Shown here: positions 37,501-52,500 of the stretch, in pieces | How positions within the stretch are numbered: the first letter of the stretch is position 1 | How the letters are laid out: each line of letters begins with the position of its first letter | Source: Mesaphorura yosii | Taxonomy: Eukaryota > Arthropoda > Collembola > Poduromorpha > Tullbergiidae | Reading direction: 5' to 3' | Assembly (NCBI GenBank): GCA_009869945.1 | Contig: WIXG01000033.1 | Span: 124,001-188,000 of the forward strand | Length of the DNA: 64,000 bases | Program-made: the position numbers and the translations under genes | Notes under the pieces: generated by a model | The model's database searches: none | The model's input: the letters and a program-made list of their open reading frames with translations, nothing else | Told to the model about the DNA's origin: nothing

Positions 37501-40500
37501 TACTTCAGGAAACCGCTTTAGGCTTCATAAGCTCACAATCCGCAATCCACATAAATGTGGAATTCGAATTCGGACGTCATAAAAAGACAGGAGCGAATAT
37601 TCGCAATTCGCGGTATTTGCTCTACTCACGTACTATTCACGTACATAAAGTTTTCTATTGTTCAAATATACCTTGACGCATACTTTCCACCTTACTTTTA
37701 CTGCCACAATCACAATCCCCTCATTCAATTGATTCATTCGAGTGAAAGCGAACTCGTGCGAATTTAGCAAATAGCAAAGTAAGATTTGCTTTTATATTCT
37801 ATTTTTATTCAGTGCCGCGTGAAAAGTGTCCGTCCATCCGTAGTCTTAGGCTTGTCCGTGTCCACATCCATTTCATTTCTTGTGTATTACGCAACGGACA
37901 GACAGCAGCTTTCAGATTTCAACCCGAACCCGGCTCAGGTTACTCATGCAAAGCATGGGCACGATGGTAATACTCCGCACGTCATAAGAAAGCTTTCTTA
38001 TGACTACTGACGTCGAAGATGCCATTACTCTCGCATTCAATTTTCTTGGCATTTCTTCCCGTACATTTGTCCATGACAATTGAATTCCTTTATCTCTATC
38101 CTGTGTCGTAATGCGCTTAACGCCTATTCACGCACGACAAAAGAAAGATATTTGAGCGGGAATTCCACCGTGAATTGTGAATACCTTCAAAGTATTACGA
38201 CATCGCTGTACGCTTTGCTCTGCGCTGCAAGCTTTCGGACTTAAACCCTGCTCCAAGTCAAGGTTTTAGTGGCCATTGAGTTCATTTCTGTTGTCTGTAC
38301 TTATAATTATTACACGTTCTCGTTCTGTTCTTTCAGCTGGTTGGGCATAGATTTAGACATAATTGATATTCCGATTGTGCAAAACTTTCACTTCCTTCTC
38401 CTTCGCCTGAAATTTCGCCTGCTTTGAGAGTTCGAGTCGAAGTGTAATGAATTGATCTACAAAGCTCGCACAATAATTTACAGGGCATTAGCATTTGAAG
38501 TTCCGGGACAGCTTGTACAAATTATGCATATGATTTACGCTTCTAACAAAGCAATATCGATTGACATGGCAAGCCTTCGGCAATGCGCATACGGCACGCT
38601 TGAGCAGGCACAGCTGGATTTTGTTACTCGGAACCCATAATTCAAATTCGCAAACTCTAAATTACAGAAAACTTTAACCCAGTCTTGGAAATCGGCTCAT
38701 TAATCTTGCGAGCTGTGAAATTATAACATGGATTCACATTCCCCTTTGCCTGCCCTTTGGATAATTTGTAGTTCTCGACTACTACGCAATACGCAATGGG
38801 CCTGGAGGACCGATTTTGTGTGGGCAAGGCCATGCTTAGAGAATCCTGCGATCATTTGGCAATTTCGTGAGTTTCAGTCACAGGGAATCTTTGTTTTTGC
38901 TTTCATTTCCCATGTATTCGTGAAGAACTTGATGGCAGTTCGAAAAGCCGAATTTAAATAAATATTCTCACGCTCTGAGTCGTTTCTGCCTTGTTTTGTT
39001 GTTGCTTAATGTATTTTTAATGCGATATGCGAATCAGGCAGGCACGGGGTTCCTCTTATAGAATTTGCATTAGAGAAAGTGCTCGCTTCCCGCTCTAGAA
39101 AAATACGAAATGCGAACGCGAAGGATTAAACGGACAGAAGCTTCCAGCTTAGGCTCGTGAAACGAGTTAATGCAGGTTGGCGTTCCGATTCGTGTAGAAA
39201 GCGGATCAGCTCCTGGCTGGCTTCCCTCAAGGGCTATGCTGTCCTCATAAGTGCATAATCTTATTTTGCTTGTCTGATTTGTGTGTTTTGGAATTTAGGA
39301 CGTCATCGGGCAGTCGCAGCGACAAGGAACTCGACAAAAGTACAAAATTACGTGGAAAATACTCGGGAAGATTGAGAAGAAAGGCGGCATGTTTTCAGGA
39401 GAAAAAGGACGTAAGTGTGCATTACTTTAAGCTCGAATGCCATAATTACTGAACGCGTAAAGCAAAGTTTCGCAGTCATTCGGATGGTTAACCTTCGAGA
39501 CCTCATTCATTTATCATTGATCATAAAACATTCAAATTATATGCAGAATCTAATGTAATAAGCGAGCACAGGGCAGGTTTAGCAATATGGAATATGGAAA
39601 TGTCTTTTTATCTTCCCGCAAGTCGCAGCTGACTCTTTTCCCTGTCTGCCGGTGAACTTTCGCCATAAATACATCAGCCTTGATGTTTATGTTGCTGTTC
39701 TGCATGTGCGACTCGATTCGATACGCGCGCTACTTTGCCTTTGCTTTGCTTTCGATTAATTTAATTTATTTACACGCGCTGAGGTCTAATGCTAACGCAC
39801 AATTGTTGCCTGGCTTCCTACGAAAGCCCGGGCCCATTCATAGCCAAGCTTAAGCTTGCACGAGGAGAGAAGGCCTCTACGTCTGTCTGCGAGTCTGAGC
39901 CGTCTGTCGTGCCCGTGCGTTGGCGGCTCGCCAAAAGTGTACTTTATGTTATTGGGAAACGAACGGGAAATTGGTATTGGTTCGTGGCTCATTGTTATTA
40001 GATTTGAGGCTCAAATATTATGAAAATATGCACTCTATGTATAAAATATCCAAGTCTCAGTCTGGGTCCTAATTTATTGGCAATTCCGCCAGGAATTAAG
40101 TGTCATATCCTTGTCTTTGTCCGTTTTGCAGGACAATGTCATTGCCACTTTGATTTGATGCATTGTCTCATTTTTTCGGCATGATTTCTACGTTGTTCTT
40201 TCCTGTCAATGATTAGCAGATCTCGTCATTCAAATACTTGATGGTCGAGGGTCAGACACAAAGGAAAGGTCATCCAAAGCATGCACACGTGCTGCATCAT
40301 TATTTTCATTATGCATAATCTCTCATTCATTTAGAGCACGAGCACAATGATTCTTTGTTCTCTAAGCACTCTTCATTAATTATCATCATGTACTTCTAAC
40401 ATCTTCAAATGTCTTGCCCTCTTCAACTGGTCCACTCTAGTCCCACAGTCCAAAGCAAAGTTTAAGCGCCTCGTGCTCAATCTTCATTGACACACACGTT

Positions 40501-43500
40501 TGATGACCGCCTGTGCCTGTTATGTCAAAGCTCTGCTCTACTGGGAGGACTCGCCTCCTCTTCTGCTCTTCGTGTTGTAAAATGGCTCAATTAATCGCGA
40601 AAGCTTTCATCCATCGAAATCGCGAATTTTGGGAGGCGCGAGCCTCGAGGCTTGCCAGGCACCAGGCACGGAATCTTCGTCAGCATGACGATCGCGACGT
40701 TGACTTATTTGCGTAATTGCTTTCTCAAGCATGATGGTGTGAAGTCTTCACTTGACTTGCCTTACATTTCAGAGTAAGACTGAACACTGCGCTACGCTTG
40801 ATGAAGTGAAAATTGTGAGAAAATTAGCCAAATTAGAAAGACTTTACGAAACGCTTGATTTTAAACGCACGAGATCAATTCAATCGGAACTGCGGCCGCG
40901 TTATTCGGCGTTTCATTGTGTTTGTAGTGTTTGTTAGCTGACACTGAACTCTTGTCTCCGTCGTTTCATCTGGTCATCTTTTGCATTATTATCGCATTCT
41001 AACTGACTCGGGTCAGTGCCCCCTTGGCAGAATCGGTGTTCATTGAAGCAAGCGTAAAGAAATTCAATCATTAAATTGAAGAAATTGCAATTGCTGATGA
41101 ACTAGGCGGAAGGCATTATACAGCCTACTCGTTTTTTTTCAATTTCGTTTTTTACAATCGGATAAAAACTTAATAAAGCATAAATGATAAAAAATTCTTC
41201 ATATTTTTCAGAGTTTTGTGCTTTGTGTTTAAAGGAGTACAGTTGAAATGTAATAAAACAGTAGCCCGACTGGTAACTGGTCTGTTGTGGTTTTAGCTCC
41301 TAAAGAAATAGCATAAGTAAGACCTACTATACATTCAACTTGTTTGTCCAGTTTTCTTTCATGTCCCGTCCTATCGTACTTTCTCATAGTTCCCCACGCG
41401 TGGTTCACTGCGTGGTGGAACAGCGTCCGTCCGTGTATTTGTGCTTGATCTCAGTCTCAGCGTGCGAGCACCGCGTGGAATCGATTTGAGCTCTGGACCT
41501 GGCCTGGACTGCTTTCGCTTTCTATTGCATCACGCGGGTTTCACATTCACGGCTCACACCACGTTTCGCTGGCGAAGAGAAAGTGAAATGTCAGTCACAT
41601 CAGTCGGCATTTGTAGGAGTTAGTGAAAGCATGTGTATAAACTGTACTGCTGGTTTTGTCAGTCTATCGTTTTCGGCTCGCAGCAGGAATACTAAATAGG
41701 GTCAATTGCAGATGGACGCGAAGGGGCACGCGGGTCCGTCTCCTGCATTTACGTTTACTCACACGTAACAAAATGCAAGGCACGTCGTGTAAATTAGGTC
41801 CATAGTGCACTAGGGTCGTGTAATCGTGGCGTGTTTTTGGAAATAATAGCATTAGTGTACCAATAGCTAATATTTTACTCCACTCCAATTCCAAGAGGCC
41901 AGCGTGCCGATGTGCCGAGGGTGAGCACGGTGACGATTACAAACATTGCGGTTTAGGATTCCTGCACGCAATTCAATTCCTCGAGAGGAAAGTGAGAATT
42001 TAACGACAGTCTTGCGAAACGTGGTCGGCCTTAAATTCTTTGGTTAACCATGCACTGCTTTTAAAGAAGAATATGAAAGATTCCACAGTCATATAGTGGA
42101 CTTCGTGCTGTGAACTGTGAATGTGATCAGGAAATACTAGTCATGCCTTCATCATCCTCGTGCAAAATTAGTCCAGACGGTGCTCGGGAGGATTTCATGC
42201 GATCAGCCATGCAAATCTTCCTCGTAGTTTCACCTCCAGGCACAAAAATCCAGGTTACGTTCGGTTCTTGTTTGCTAATTTGTTGTGAATCTTGATGTTG
42301 TATACCGTCACCGTGTACCGTGTTGACTGTTGACGTTGCATGATTAGAAATTGAATGTCAAGTGTTCAGTGTCCCGACTTCTCAATCTGCGTACGGAATT
42401 GAAAGCCAACTGTTGACCAGAATGGGCTTGTTGGATTTACCGCTGTTTACGTTCAACGTGAGTATTTGTGTCTTCTACCAATTTAATTACGCATTGTGCG
42501 CTTGCCTTGCGCATGGGTTGGCTTTTTGTAGCTGGATTAAGAGAAGATGCTTTCTTGAGGCCGCACAGTACTGACTCGTATAAGATGACCAGAAGAATGT
42601 GGCCTGCCTGTGCTTGAGGAAAAGTACTAAAATTCAATGTGGCATGATTTATTGGTTGTGCGGGGTTGCGTTGTTCCTAGAGAATGTCGACTGAGATAGC
42701 TGATGACTAATTACTGCACGAGACTTCACATCAGCGTATAGCGTAGATATAGACTGAAGAGTAACAAGGCACGGCACGAAGCTTCTAAATCTTCGAGATC
42801 TTGTCGTGTCGGACCAAACCGTCACGTCTCGTACAACCCCAATTTCCAGACACCAAGCTCTTGAGCAAAGAGCAGTGTCAGTGCCAAGTTGCCAAGTCCA
42901 ACTTGGAACTCGGCTGCATCTGCATGACCTCAGGCTTTCACTCTAACTTTTCCTCGCCATGGCCAAAGTCATTTGCCGAGAAAAAATTAGGCTAGCCATT
43001 TAAGACTTCGGGCTTGAGGGCTCTGATGCCTGTGGAGGATTCTTCTTCCTGAGCATGAGTTTCAAATCTGCTGCTGTTAGCCAAAACGCCAAAATGTGGC
43101 ACTCTTCAATGCTTGCTTTGCATTAATTGTAAGAAAAGCATAAATGAACCTTGCAATGATGCTGGAATATTTTTACATGAGTGATGACAATGGTGCTTCT
43201 CAATCTCTCTAGTGCCAGATTCTCGACTGCGCTGCGTAGTGCTAGAGAATTCGATTAAGCAATTGGCAATGGACTTAGCGGACAGTAGACACAGAGACAG
43301 TACATGTCTCGTGCACGTGCTGCCAGTGCCTTTGCACTCGCTCGATGACGCCGACGCGACCATTTATCTTGCTCACACGGCCGACCGTGACATATTGATA
43401 AAGTATTGTCACTAGCAATTTATTTGGTCAAAAAGTTGCTCTCAAGATGAAGATTCCACTGACTGAGATAACCCGGGCGGCACGAATTGTAAACTGGCCG

Positions 43501-46500
43501 ACCCAACTCGGTTACTCAAGTAGTGTTTCGTGCTCTGTTTTTGCTCGTTGCATGCTTGCCGCTTGAAATATTTGTAAATAACCGACTTCAAAAGCGAAAA
43601 CCAAAGTTGCAAAGGGAATCGCCAAATTAACTGGTCTTGTTTTGCTTGCACCTTGGTAGGGTCGCTCCCGAAGCCTGACCCACATTGACAATCTGGACCC
43701 GGCGATGCTTGTGCGAAATGAAGACATGGACAGTCGATCTGAACCCGATACATCGCACGACCAGTACTTGGACGTGCGGCATGACGCTGGCAGTGGCAGC
43801 AATGCCAGCAGTCGCGAAAACAGGAGAAAGAAATTGGCTCGATCTCAGGTAAAATATACGAAACGAATTAAATTTGCAATCTGCGCAGTGAGTTTGAACG
43901 CAGTGGAACAATTTAACACTCCAGAAATAGAAATCATTTGCTTTATTGCGTTCATATTTTTCATTTCAGGTCTCCAGTTCGGAATTTTTCAGCGTCTGTT
44001 TTCAAGGTCCAGGCTGCGGAGGTGGTGACGATGAAGGTGGAATCGAAGAATTTCTTCCCGTCACTCGTGGAATCTGTTTAGGGTGAGAGTTGGGTTAATT
44101 CGATTTCACAAAGAAAGACTTTGCACTCCTGTGCAATTTTCTTTTGCTCGGAATACTCGAAAGCATACAGCATAGCACAGTAGTAGCAGGTAGCAATTTT
44201 ATGAATGAGTTCCACTTCCACTTCAATTTCTCTAAAATCGCATTGGCACTTGCCGTTCACCTCGTCTTCATTTTCATCTCCGTCGTCTCGTCTCGCATTT
44301 TGTAGCGTGTATGATACAATTTATCAAGATTAACCGAAAGAAGGCAAACGCTACGACACTTTCACGAGTTCTTCTATCCCATCATCATGCTTAAAAGACG
44401 GAACCTTCTGTCTGCTCTAAAATTCATTGCTGGGACCGGTAGCAGCGCTAGTGTTTCAACTAATTTGATCACTGCACTCAACCAATCATATAAAACAAGA
44501 TTCAAGACAAGATTCACACCGCCGACGTGTTCGTCCCTCCTTATTTCCTCCAGGCCCGGTGCTCGAACCTTTACTCAATGCGGCTATTCAGACCGCTTCG
44601 GCAAAAATGTTAACGACGAAATCGTCGTGACGCTTCGACTTCTTTACATTCCAAAATCTTTAAAACAATTTCAGCTTGGAAATGTTTATTTGTTGACAAT
44701 CAGTGGTGATCTAGCATCTATTCTGAAAGCGTCTCGATTTCATTAACAAAAGTGGACACGCGCCTGAGACCCAGTTCGGTCCATCTAAAGGTCGAAGAAA
44801 TCTTAAAATATCGTGACCGGCCATCGCAGTTGACCGGCCAGAGTTGCTGCATGATAGGAATTAGGTACACACAAGCAGAACGAGCACGAACATAGCGATC
44901 CACTTCTGACTCCATAATTTCATTTCTATCGGCAAGAGGCTTTTGCTACTCGTTTCTGTGAACTCTGATATCACGTTTTATATTGAAACTCTTCGTGCGT
45001 AACCGCCGGCAGTGGATTCGAGCTGCAGCTCCATTTGGTCCACGAGTCCTCCCAAAAGTTTAACAACTTCTGTATGCCAAATTGGGATTAGAAATTTCGT
45101 AGAACAATAGATTAGCTCCGTTGCAAAATTTATTATACCGTACGCAAAGCCCTAGCAAAGCAAAGGAAGTGACTTGCCCCCAAATAGTACGATTTTGGTT
45201 TAAAGTCATGGACACGTCTGGCAACTAACAACTTCGCGGGAACCGAGAACCAGTAGCCAGACGCAATGACGCGAGAGGCGAGACTCGTACGTATTTTGTA
45301 GTAAACAAAGTTATCAAAACAAATACAGAAGAACTTGAGAAGAAAAATGAGAAACTCTTTCACATTCTTCGTCCACGCCCACTCAAATCAAAGTTTCGAT
45401 CATTCTCATTCATGCCCATGCAGAGCTCACGGGCAAAGTGAATGAAAGTGAAAGCGAAGGCAATGAATTCAGAGCAAAGGGGCTCGATGATGATGAGCTT
45501 CTTGTTTAGTTTACTTCTTTTCATGAACTTCTTTCATAAAAACGTGAAAGCAGCGGCAGCAGCAGAAATTGAGCGACGAATCCGAAAAGAGTAACTCGTA
45601 GACGGAAATGTAAAGCGATAGAAAAGAAAAATGGATTTGATGGATTATTTTCCCTGCCCCGCTTGTTTATTGTGAGCCGCGCTGCTGCTTTTGCGAACGC
45701 GTAGGCCTTTTCATTTACCTGCGCCGCTCCGTCGTGCTGACTCGTCAACATCGTCAACTTTAGTAACAATTCCGAAGGTGGCAGAGATCCGTGCCATGAA
45801 TCTGTGCGTACATGTCAGCATTCGTACAAAGTTGGAAACATCAGCAGCAAAATAAAACGAAGCAAATTTATATTCATAACGAACGCCTTCGCCTGCCAAT
45901 TCTCCTTCCCTTCCGCCAACGCCAAACAAACTCGCTTGGCTTAAATGTGCTGAGCCGTGCTGTGCTGGTGTTCCACTGTTCGAAATACTGTAATCAATAA
46001 TTCTGCCAAGTGCCAAAAAATGTATGGGCAATCTTAACAATACGGATCTGAATAATTGAAGTCGCCATTTTTATGTAGTAGTCTTTTGTAAAATCATAAG
46101 CTAAATGGACTGATCGATTTGGGAATTCGCGAGTTTGAGTTTGAATTCGCTTTACCTTTTATTGCATTACTCCAAGTACTTGACAGTTATACATATTTAT
46201 GATTTCTATAAGCATACATGACGAGAAAAAGACAGAAGGCGCGTTGTGGCGTGGCGTAAGCATTTGCGTACGGATTAAAGCAATGTTCAGTTCGTTCAGC
46301 GTTCGTGCTATGTTATAGATTCATAGGAAAATTCCCAAGATCACAACATTTGTTTAAATATTCATGCGAATTTCTCACTCTTGTCGTGCACCTTGCTGGA
46401 ATAAGAAATAAAAATTCTTATGTGCTCTTCAATGTCTTAAATAACCCAATTCAAGAAAAAGCATCACTCGATGGGAATTTTGAGTTTGGGTTTCTTATCT

Positions 46501-49500
46501 CGTCGTAGTTTCTACTATTCTATTCCAACAATACGAAAAGAGTCTGACAATAGCCAAGAGGACCACAATCTATGATGAGCGTGACGGCAATGTAATACCA
46601 TTGGCAATGGCAATGGCAGAGTAGTGGAAGGAGAAAGTGGCAATAATGTCAATAAATCATAATATATGTACACAATAGACTAACGTCCCACGTCATACGA
46701 CCGGCCGTTATGCGTTATCTACAACGGTATCATATAAATATTGCATTTATGTGCGAATGCGAACACGAGTGTGAGTGTGAGTACGAATGTCAAAATATTA
46801 CAAGTTCAAACAGCATGGATATTTGGGTAGATAGCAGATAAGAATGACAGGACAGGATCCGTCGCACGTTTACGTTTTATGACGTGGGCTGGGCTACGCT
46901 TACGTCGAGTCGAATGTACTCGTGAATTATAAATGGATTTACTGTACATTTTGCAAATTCTATGCACTTTTTAAGGTAACATGAATTACTCGTGCATTAT
47001 GCCTTTGTGCGTTGCGCATATCAAAAAATGTTTACGCGGGCAGACAGGCAGGCAACCCGTGCAAGTGGAAAGATATAAACTCCTCCGGTAGTAATTGACA
47101 AGAAGTACCATGCGCTTGACCAAAGTATGTATAAGAATGTATTCAGACCAAAATGAGATACAATTTACTGAATACTTGATTGCCATTATTGCAGGTTTAA
47201 TGTCCGCTTTTCCTGCAATCCATTTTTAAAGAGAAAGTGCATATTCCCAAGAGCATAGTACCATTTATATGATGCTATGCAAATTTGATGCAAGATACCA
47301 GTGTGCATAATAAGAATAGGAATCGTGGCGTGCCATTATGCCACGGGTTTCTACCCTTTGCCCTAAAATTTCGTGCGAGGTCTCACGTCACGCTATAGCT
47401 GTTCACTGGAGAGCTGTGCTCTGGGTATGATAGGACGAGTAAATTACCCTTATTTCATACCTTTCTTTTTACAGCGATGCACTTCGGCCTATATTCGACA
47501 AACGAAACTTGTCCATCTCAAACGTGAACATATTCGTGGACTCATCGAAGACACCGCTTCCGAGCCCAGCCAGCACAGACACTTACTTTGTCGCCGGAAA
47601 GAATCTAACTATCAAAGGTGAGTCTGAAATTCTCGACACTTCGTCTTTGATTCAATTACGAGCAAAGGAACACTACATGAACGATTAATTAAATTAACAC
47701 AAGTGAAAAAGACATCAGAGGAGAGCGACCACGCTTCAAATTCTGTAACGTTCTGTAACGACTTTCACTGTTTCATGCATTGTTGTACCTTGTACGCGGT
47801 TTAGAACTCTCACAAGAAAAAGGTTGATTCGTTTATACTTCGGGCTAGCTGCTGCTGCACCGCAGCCCCAAGTTGTGGTTTGATGTATGGTTTTCTCACT
47901 CTCAAGATATTTGGTATTTGTGCACATGATGGATGGCACGTGTTTCGTGTTTCGTGTGTTGGTATTAAAAGAGGAACCAAAATTAGATTTTAGGAAAGTC
48001 TTGGCTCTATTCTTTCACCATGCCGCTTTCCTTATTTAATTTGTTGGGGTTTGGCAGCTTGTTATGTAGTGCTTGGCTTTGACTCGGTGACACGGTCTCC
48101 TGGTCTCTCAGTCAGTGCCAATGCCGCTGGTGTCGGATCTCTTTAGGAAATGCAACGCGGGTCGGGGCTCGAGTGAGTGACGTTCGTTGAGATTGGGGCA
48201 GAGACAACAATAGAAGCGAAGACTATGATCCATGTAATGGAGAAAGGAAGCTTGAGCTTGTTTTGTGCCAGCGCCAGAACATTGGGTTTTTGGGTTGAAA
48301 TCCTGGTTGTTGCAAACTATAATATCAACCAGAACTGTTGTATTTTAAGTTCCTACCAGCGTCTATAGCATGGCATGATTTGATATATTATCTTGAGTAA
48401 TAATGGAATGGATTTGGCCAACACCACGCCACTTCTACGTAGTAATGCGAAAGAACACGGCAGCACAGAACGTTCACTCTCACGCGTAATTGAATATAGA
48501 TTCTCGATTCTGGATTACAAATTTAGGAGACACACGACTCACGAAACGACGAGGCACTAAGGTCTCCGGCTCTTTATTGTAGCCTTCGATGATTTTGAAG
48601 CTTTTCTTTACTTTACAGTGAAAGAACCCACTGATTCAAAATTCCATTCCCGATCATTCAAGCAACCGTCAAGAAAATCATCAGCCGTAAGTTCCCTTTT
48701 GAACTTCTTTGGTTTATGACTCAAGTTACATGCTCATCAAATAAAAATAAAAATATTGACACCGCAACCGCAATGCGCCAATGTAGTGCAAATGCAAAGT
48801 CAATGTCACATTTTGGCATGTATAAATTGCATACTTTAATAATAGAAATTCTCCCGTTACGTCACAATGACAAATCCTCCTTGTATTGACGAAAGACAGC
48901 GGAGCTGAATGAGTACCGACATTTTGGCAAAACGACAGACGAGAAGAAGGAAACTTTTTGTCTCGACAAAGTTTATTTTTGTTACAGATCCATTCTGTCT
49001 AGGATTTAGCTTATTGTGCGCTGTGTGGATGCGGAGGCTGAGCCTGAAACCCAATTCTGTATGTTGCCACGAAGATGTGGTGACCCTCCCGACTTTTCAC
49101 GTACGACGTGCGTAATGGACTTTGGCGAATCTCGTCGCGATTCGTGAATGAGGCGAATCTCATTCATTCCCATTCCCTTGATTTTGCCTTTGGCTTAGTT
49201 CGAACGCAAAAGCACCGCATAGGCATAAGCCTACAAAAGCCGTTGAAACGTATTCGAAAATCGGAGATGATAATAAAAGAAGATTTTTTTGTCTTTTGTC
49301 GGTGGGCTAGCTGGCTCAAAATAAAATTAGTTTATATTATCTGATCAAGAAAAGCAAGACACGCGCCGAACCCAACAAAATAATTACTTGTGACTGTGAT
49401 TGTGGTTCTTGTCTTTTGTTCATTCCAAAGGACAGAGATAAAGTTTCCCAGGCGGAACCCAAAGTCTGGCCGGCCGACGAAGCAATTCTGTCCTCTGTGC

Positions 49501-52500
49501 CTGAACTTATGACTTGTGGGCGTCCATGGCTCGCGTCCAGCTTATTGCTTGACTGATTTGCATACTTATTCCGTATTTTTCCGTGCTTCCAGAAACAGAA
49601 ACACAAGTTCTTCAGTGTGTCAGCCGAGGATACAAACAACTACTCCGACGTATCGACGCTGGGTTCGTCCACAACCCTCGAGCCAACTCAGCATGGAAGT
49701 CCAGGCCACCAATCTCACCATCCGCATCTGCAGCACTTGACTGGATCCGGGTCCATTTCACATGAAGGATCACTCAAAGTCAAGTCAACTGGAAAACAGA
49801 CAACGAAATGGGGCGGACTTTTCTCCAACTCATTCAAGGTACATTTAGACACATGCCCAAGCCCAAGAACCATGGAACCAGGAAACCTAATTCTAATGAG
49901 ATTATGGCTTTGACACGCACATGTCAAGCTCAATTAAGCCTCCACCCTTCATTTTGAGGAGCTTTTAATTAGTAAACAAGCAACCCATGCAATGTGGTTG
50001 AGGTTCAGGCACCTTGTAAATGCGAACCACACCGACCGAAATAACAGGCTTAATTTAAACAGTTTAAGAACAAAAGCTCTGTTTGAGATTGAAGTACCAG
50101 GAAGTCGAATTAACCTTGGAGTGCAAGGTTTCACTTTCTCTTTCGCATGGAGAAATTCAAAGAAGTTCAAAGTTCCCCCATGTATTCTACTCTTGTATGC
50201 CATTCATAGCATTATTTCTGCTGAGCCGAAGGTGAATAGTCTATAAGTTCACCGAGAAGCTGTGATAGTAGATAGAAATTAAGTTAATTTGAGAGTTTGT
50301 TTTTAAATTGTTTCGAATTAACATACCCGAGTATCTTTGTTCCACTGCATTGATGAGGCTGACATTAACACAAAAAAGGAATCAGGATTTGCCTTCTCAC
50401 GCCATTCCATATATATTTACATTGACTAGATATGATATCTTAATGAGATGTACTGGGTTTTACGACCTTGATGTAAAATGTTACTTACAGGACAAATCTA
50501 AAATGGAGCTTCTCGCCGAGCAACTAAACTCATACTCGCAGAATGGGACTCCGAAGCCAAGTTTCCTTCCAAGCGCCGATGAAAATGAATGTAAATCAAC
50601 AAAGCACACACTTTTCTATGCCGTCAGTGGCCCGCTGATTACAAAGCATATTTTGACACTGAGCTGTGATCGCAGTGAAAGCTCTTACGCATGGTTTCTT
50701 GAAAATTTTGTGGTAAAAAGTTTGTGATGCTGTCATTGCAGCTCAACTCACCCTCGAGAAAGATTGGAAATGCATTGTGCATGGTTGGAAGGACATGAGC
50801 GAGCGAAACATTCAGCAGCAGACTGCAATTTGGGAACTGGTTGAAACTGAAGTTGTGTACTTGCAAACGATCAGAGTCATCACAGACGTAAGTTATATGG
50901 GCTTTTGGACTTCGATTGTGAAAATGACAACGAAAGAAAGAAGTTTAACTTTGCGTCTCTGGCTTGTACTTCTTTTTCAGCTCTTTCTTGCGTGTATCTA
51001 CAATCTTCAAGCAGCCAATATCTTGAATGAGATTGATCGTGATCAACTGTTTAGCAACATTCCTGAAATTTACAAATCAAACCAGATTTTATGGCTCGAC
51101 TGCATTCTTCCAATGGTGCAAAAAGCACGCGAGACGCATCTGCCGTTGGAACCAATTGAACTACGGAATGGTTTTCGTAAGGTATGAAACTCATTTTCTA
51201 TTGCGATCGTTTCCAGTTGAACCTGACAAAATGTGTAATTGTAATTGGTTGTATGTTACGTTTCTTTACATAGTTTGGCACCATTTGTCAACCGTACACG
51301 AAGTACTGTCTCGATCAAACCAAATGTCAACGATATTGCCGAGAGAAGTATCAAGAAAATGAATACTTCAAGACGTACTTGGCGGTAAGTTTTCTATATT
51401 CGTGTGAATATTTTATCCATCTACAGTGTATCATTCGTGTGTTAAATATTAGCCAACTAACAAACTCACCGTGCTACCACTGGGCACCAGATAGAACTTT
51501 GATTAACTGGACCAGAAGGCATCTAATAATTAGTGCTTGCGAAAAAATTGTAGTTTTACCTGCGTCGTCTGTGCCCAGTGTCCATTCTGAAATTCCTTTG
51601 AATCCAAAAGTTTAATGGCAGTTTTTGGCTCTGGGATACGATGACACGAACACACAAACTACAGATCTTATAATTTACCGCAATTTTAACTTCCATGGCT
51701 AAATTAACCTCGTTGAATATTGATAGTTGATTTGACACATGTATTTACAGTCAAACATTCTGAGAGGATCATTTCGAGTTGGCTAGTTTGCTTAAGAAAA
51801 GAAAATCATCTCCACCATTCTCTTAACGTCATGAGGCTAGGCCGATGTAATAAATAGAATTTCAAATCTGGAAGTATAAATCTCGGTACTATTGAATTGA
51901 GCGCCGCGGTGACGTGAACTTTCGCCTTCACATTCTCCGCGTATGCGTCCTATGCCGCTGTTCTTCATAGAAAAGCCATGGGAAAAGGTCAAAGCCAGTG
52001 TAGTTAGTCTGAAGTGACTAAAATCTGTGGAAGAGCACAATACGCAGTGCCAGTACGTGATTCTGTCTGATTAAAACTTCATAAATATCCCCGTCATCGC
52101 TACCTTCTTACCAACGAGTTTCCATGCTGCACAAAATTTCGTTTTGTTTGCTAAAATTATATTAGACATTTTAGCGTCCATTCTCGGTGCTTCTAACAAT
52201 AGCTTCTTAACATGTCTTGCATTTCTCAGTGGTGTGAGACAAGAAAGGAGTGCAACAGACTGAGACTAATGGACATCCTGGTGCGACCTATGCAACGAAT
52301 GACCAAATACTCCCTACTTCTGAAAGCGATACTCAAGCACACAGAGGACCTGGAACAACGAAAATGTATCGAAGAAATGGTAAGCGTAAGCACTTCCAAA
52401 TTGCTCACGCATAAAACCGCGACGCAATTCAGAATTTACGTCACCGGCATTGATATGATTGAATTTGGTCTTGATAGATTTCAAGCGTGGAAAAATTCGT

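Noticed and set aside
40772-40936. Possible extra RhoGEF exon after a TTTCAG acceptor
   Set aside because: The frame is open for about 50 codons, but no consensus donor follows before the stop. The neighbouring exons (39299-39410 and 43660-43848) already join in phase without it.
45711-46040. 109-codon minus-strand frame inside a RhoGEF intron
   Set aside because: Low-information composition with competing frames on the other strand, and no splice or promoter context.
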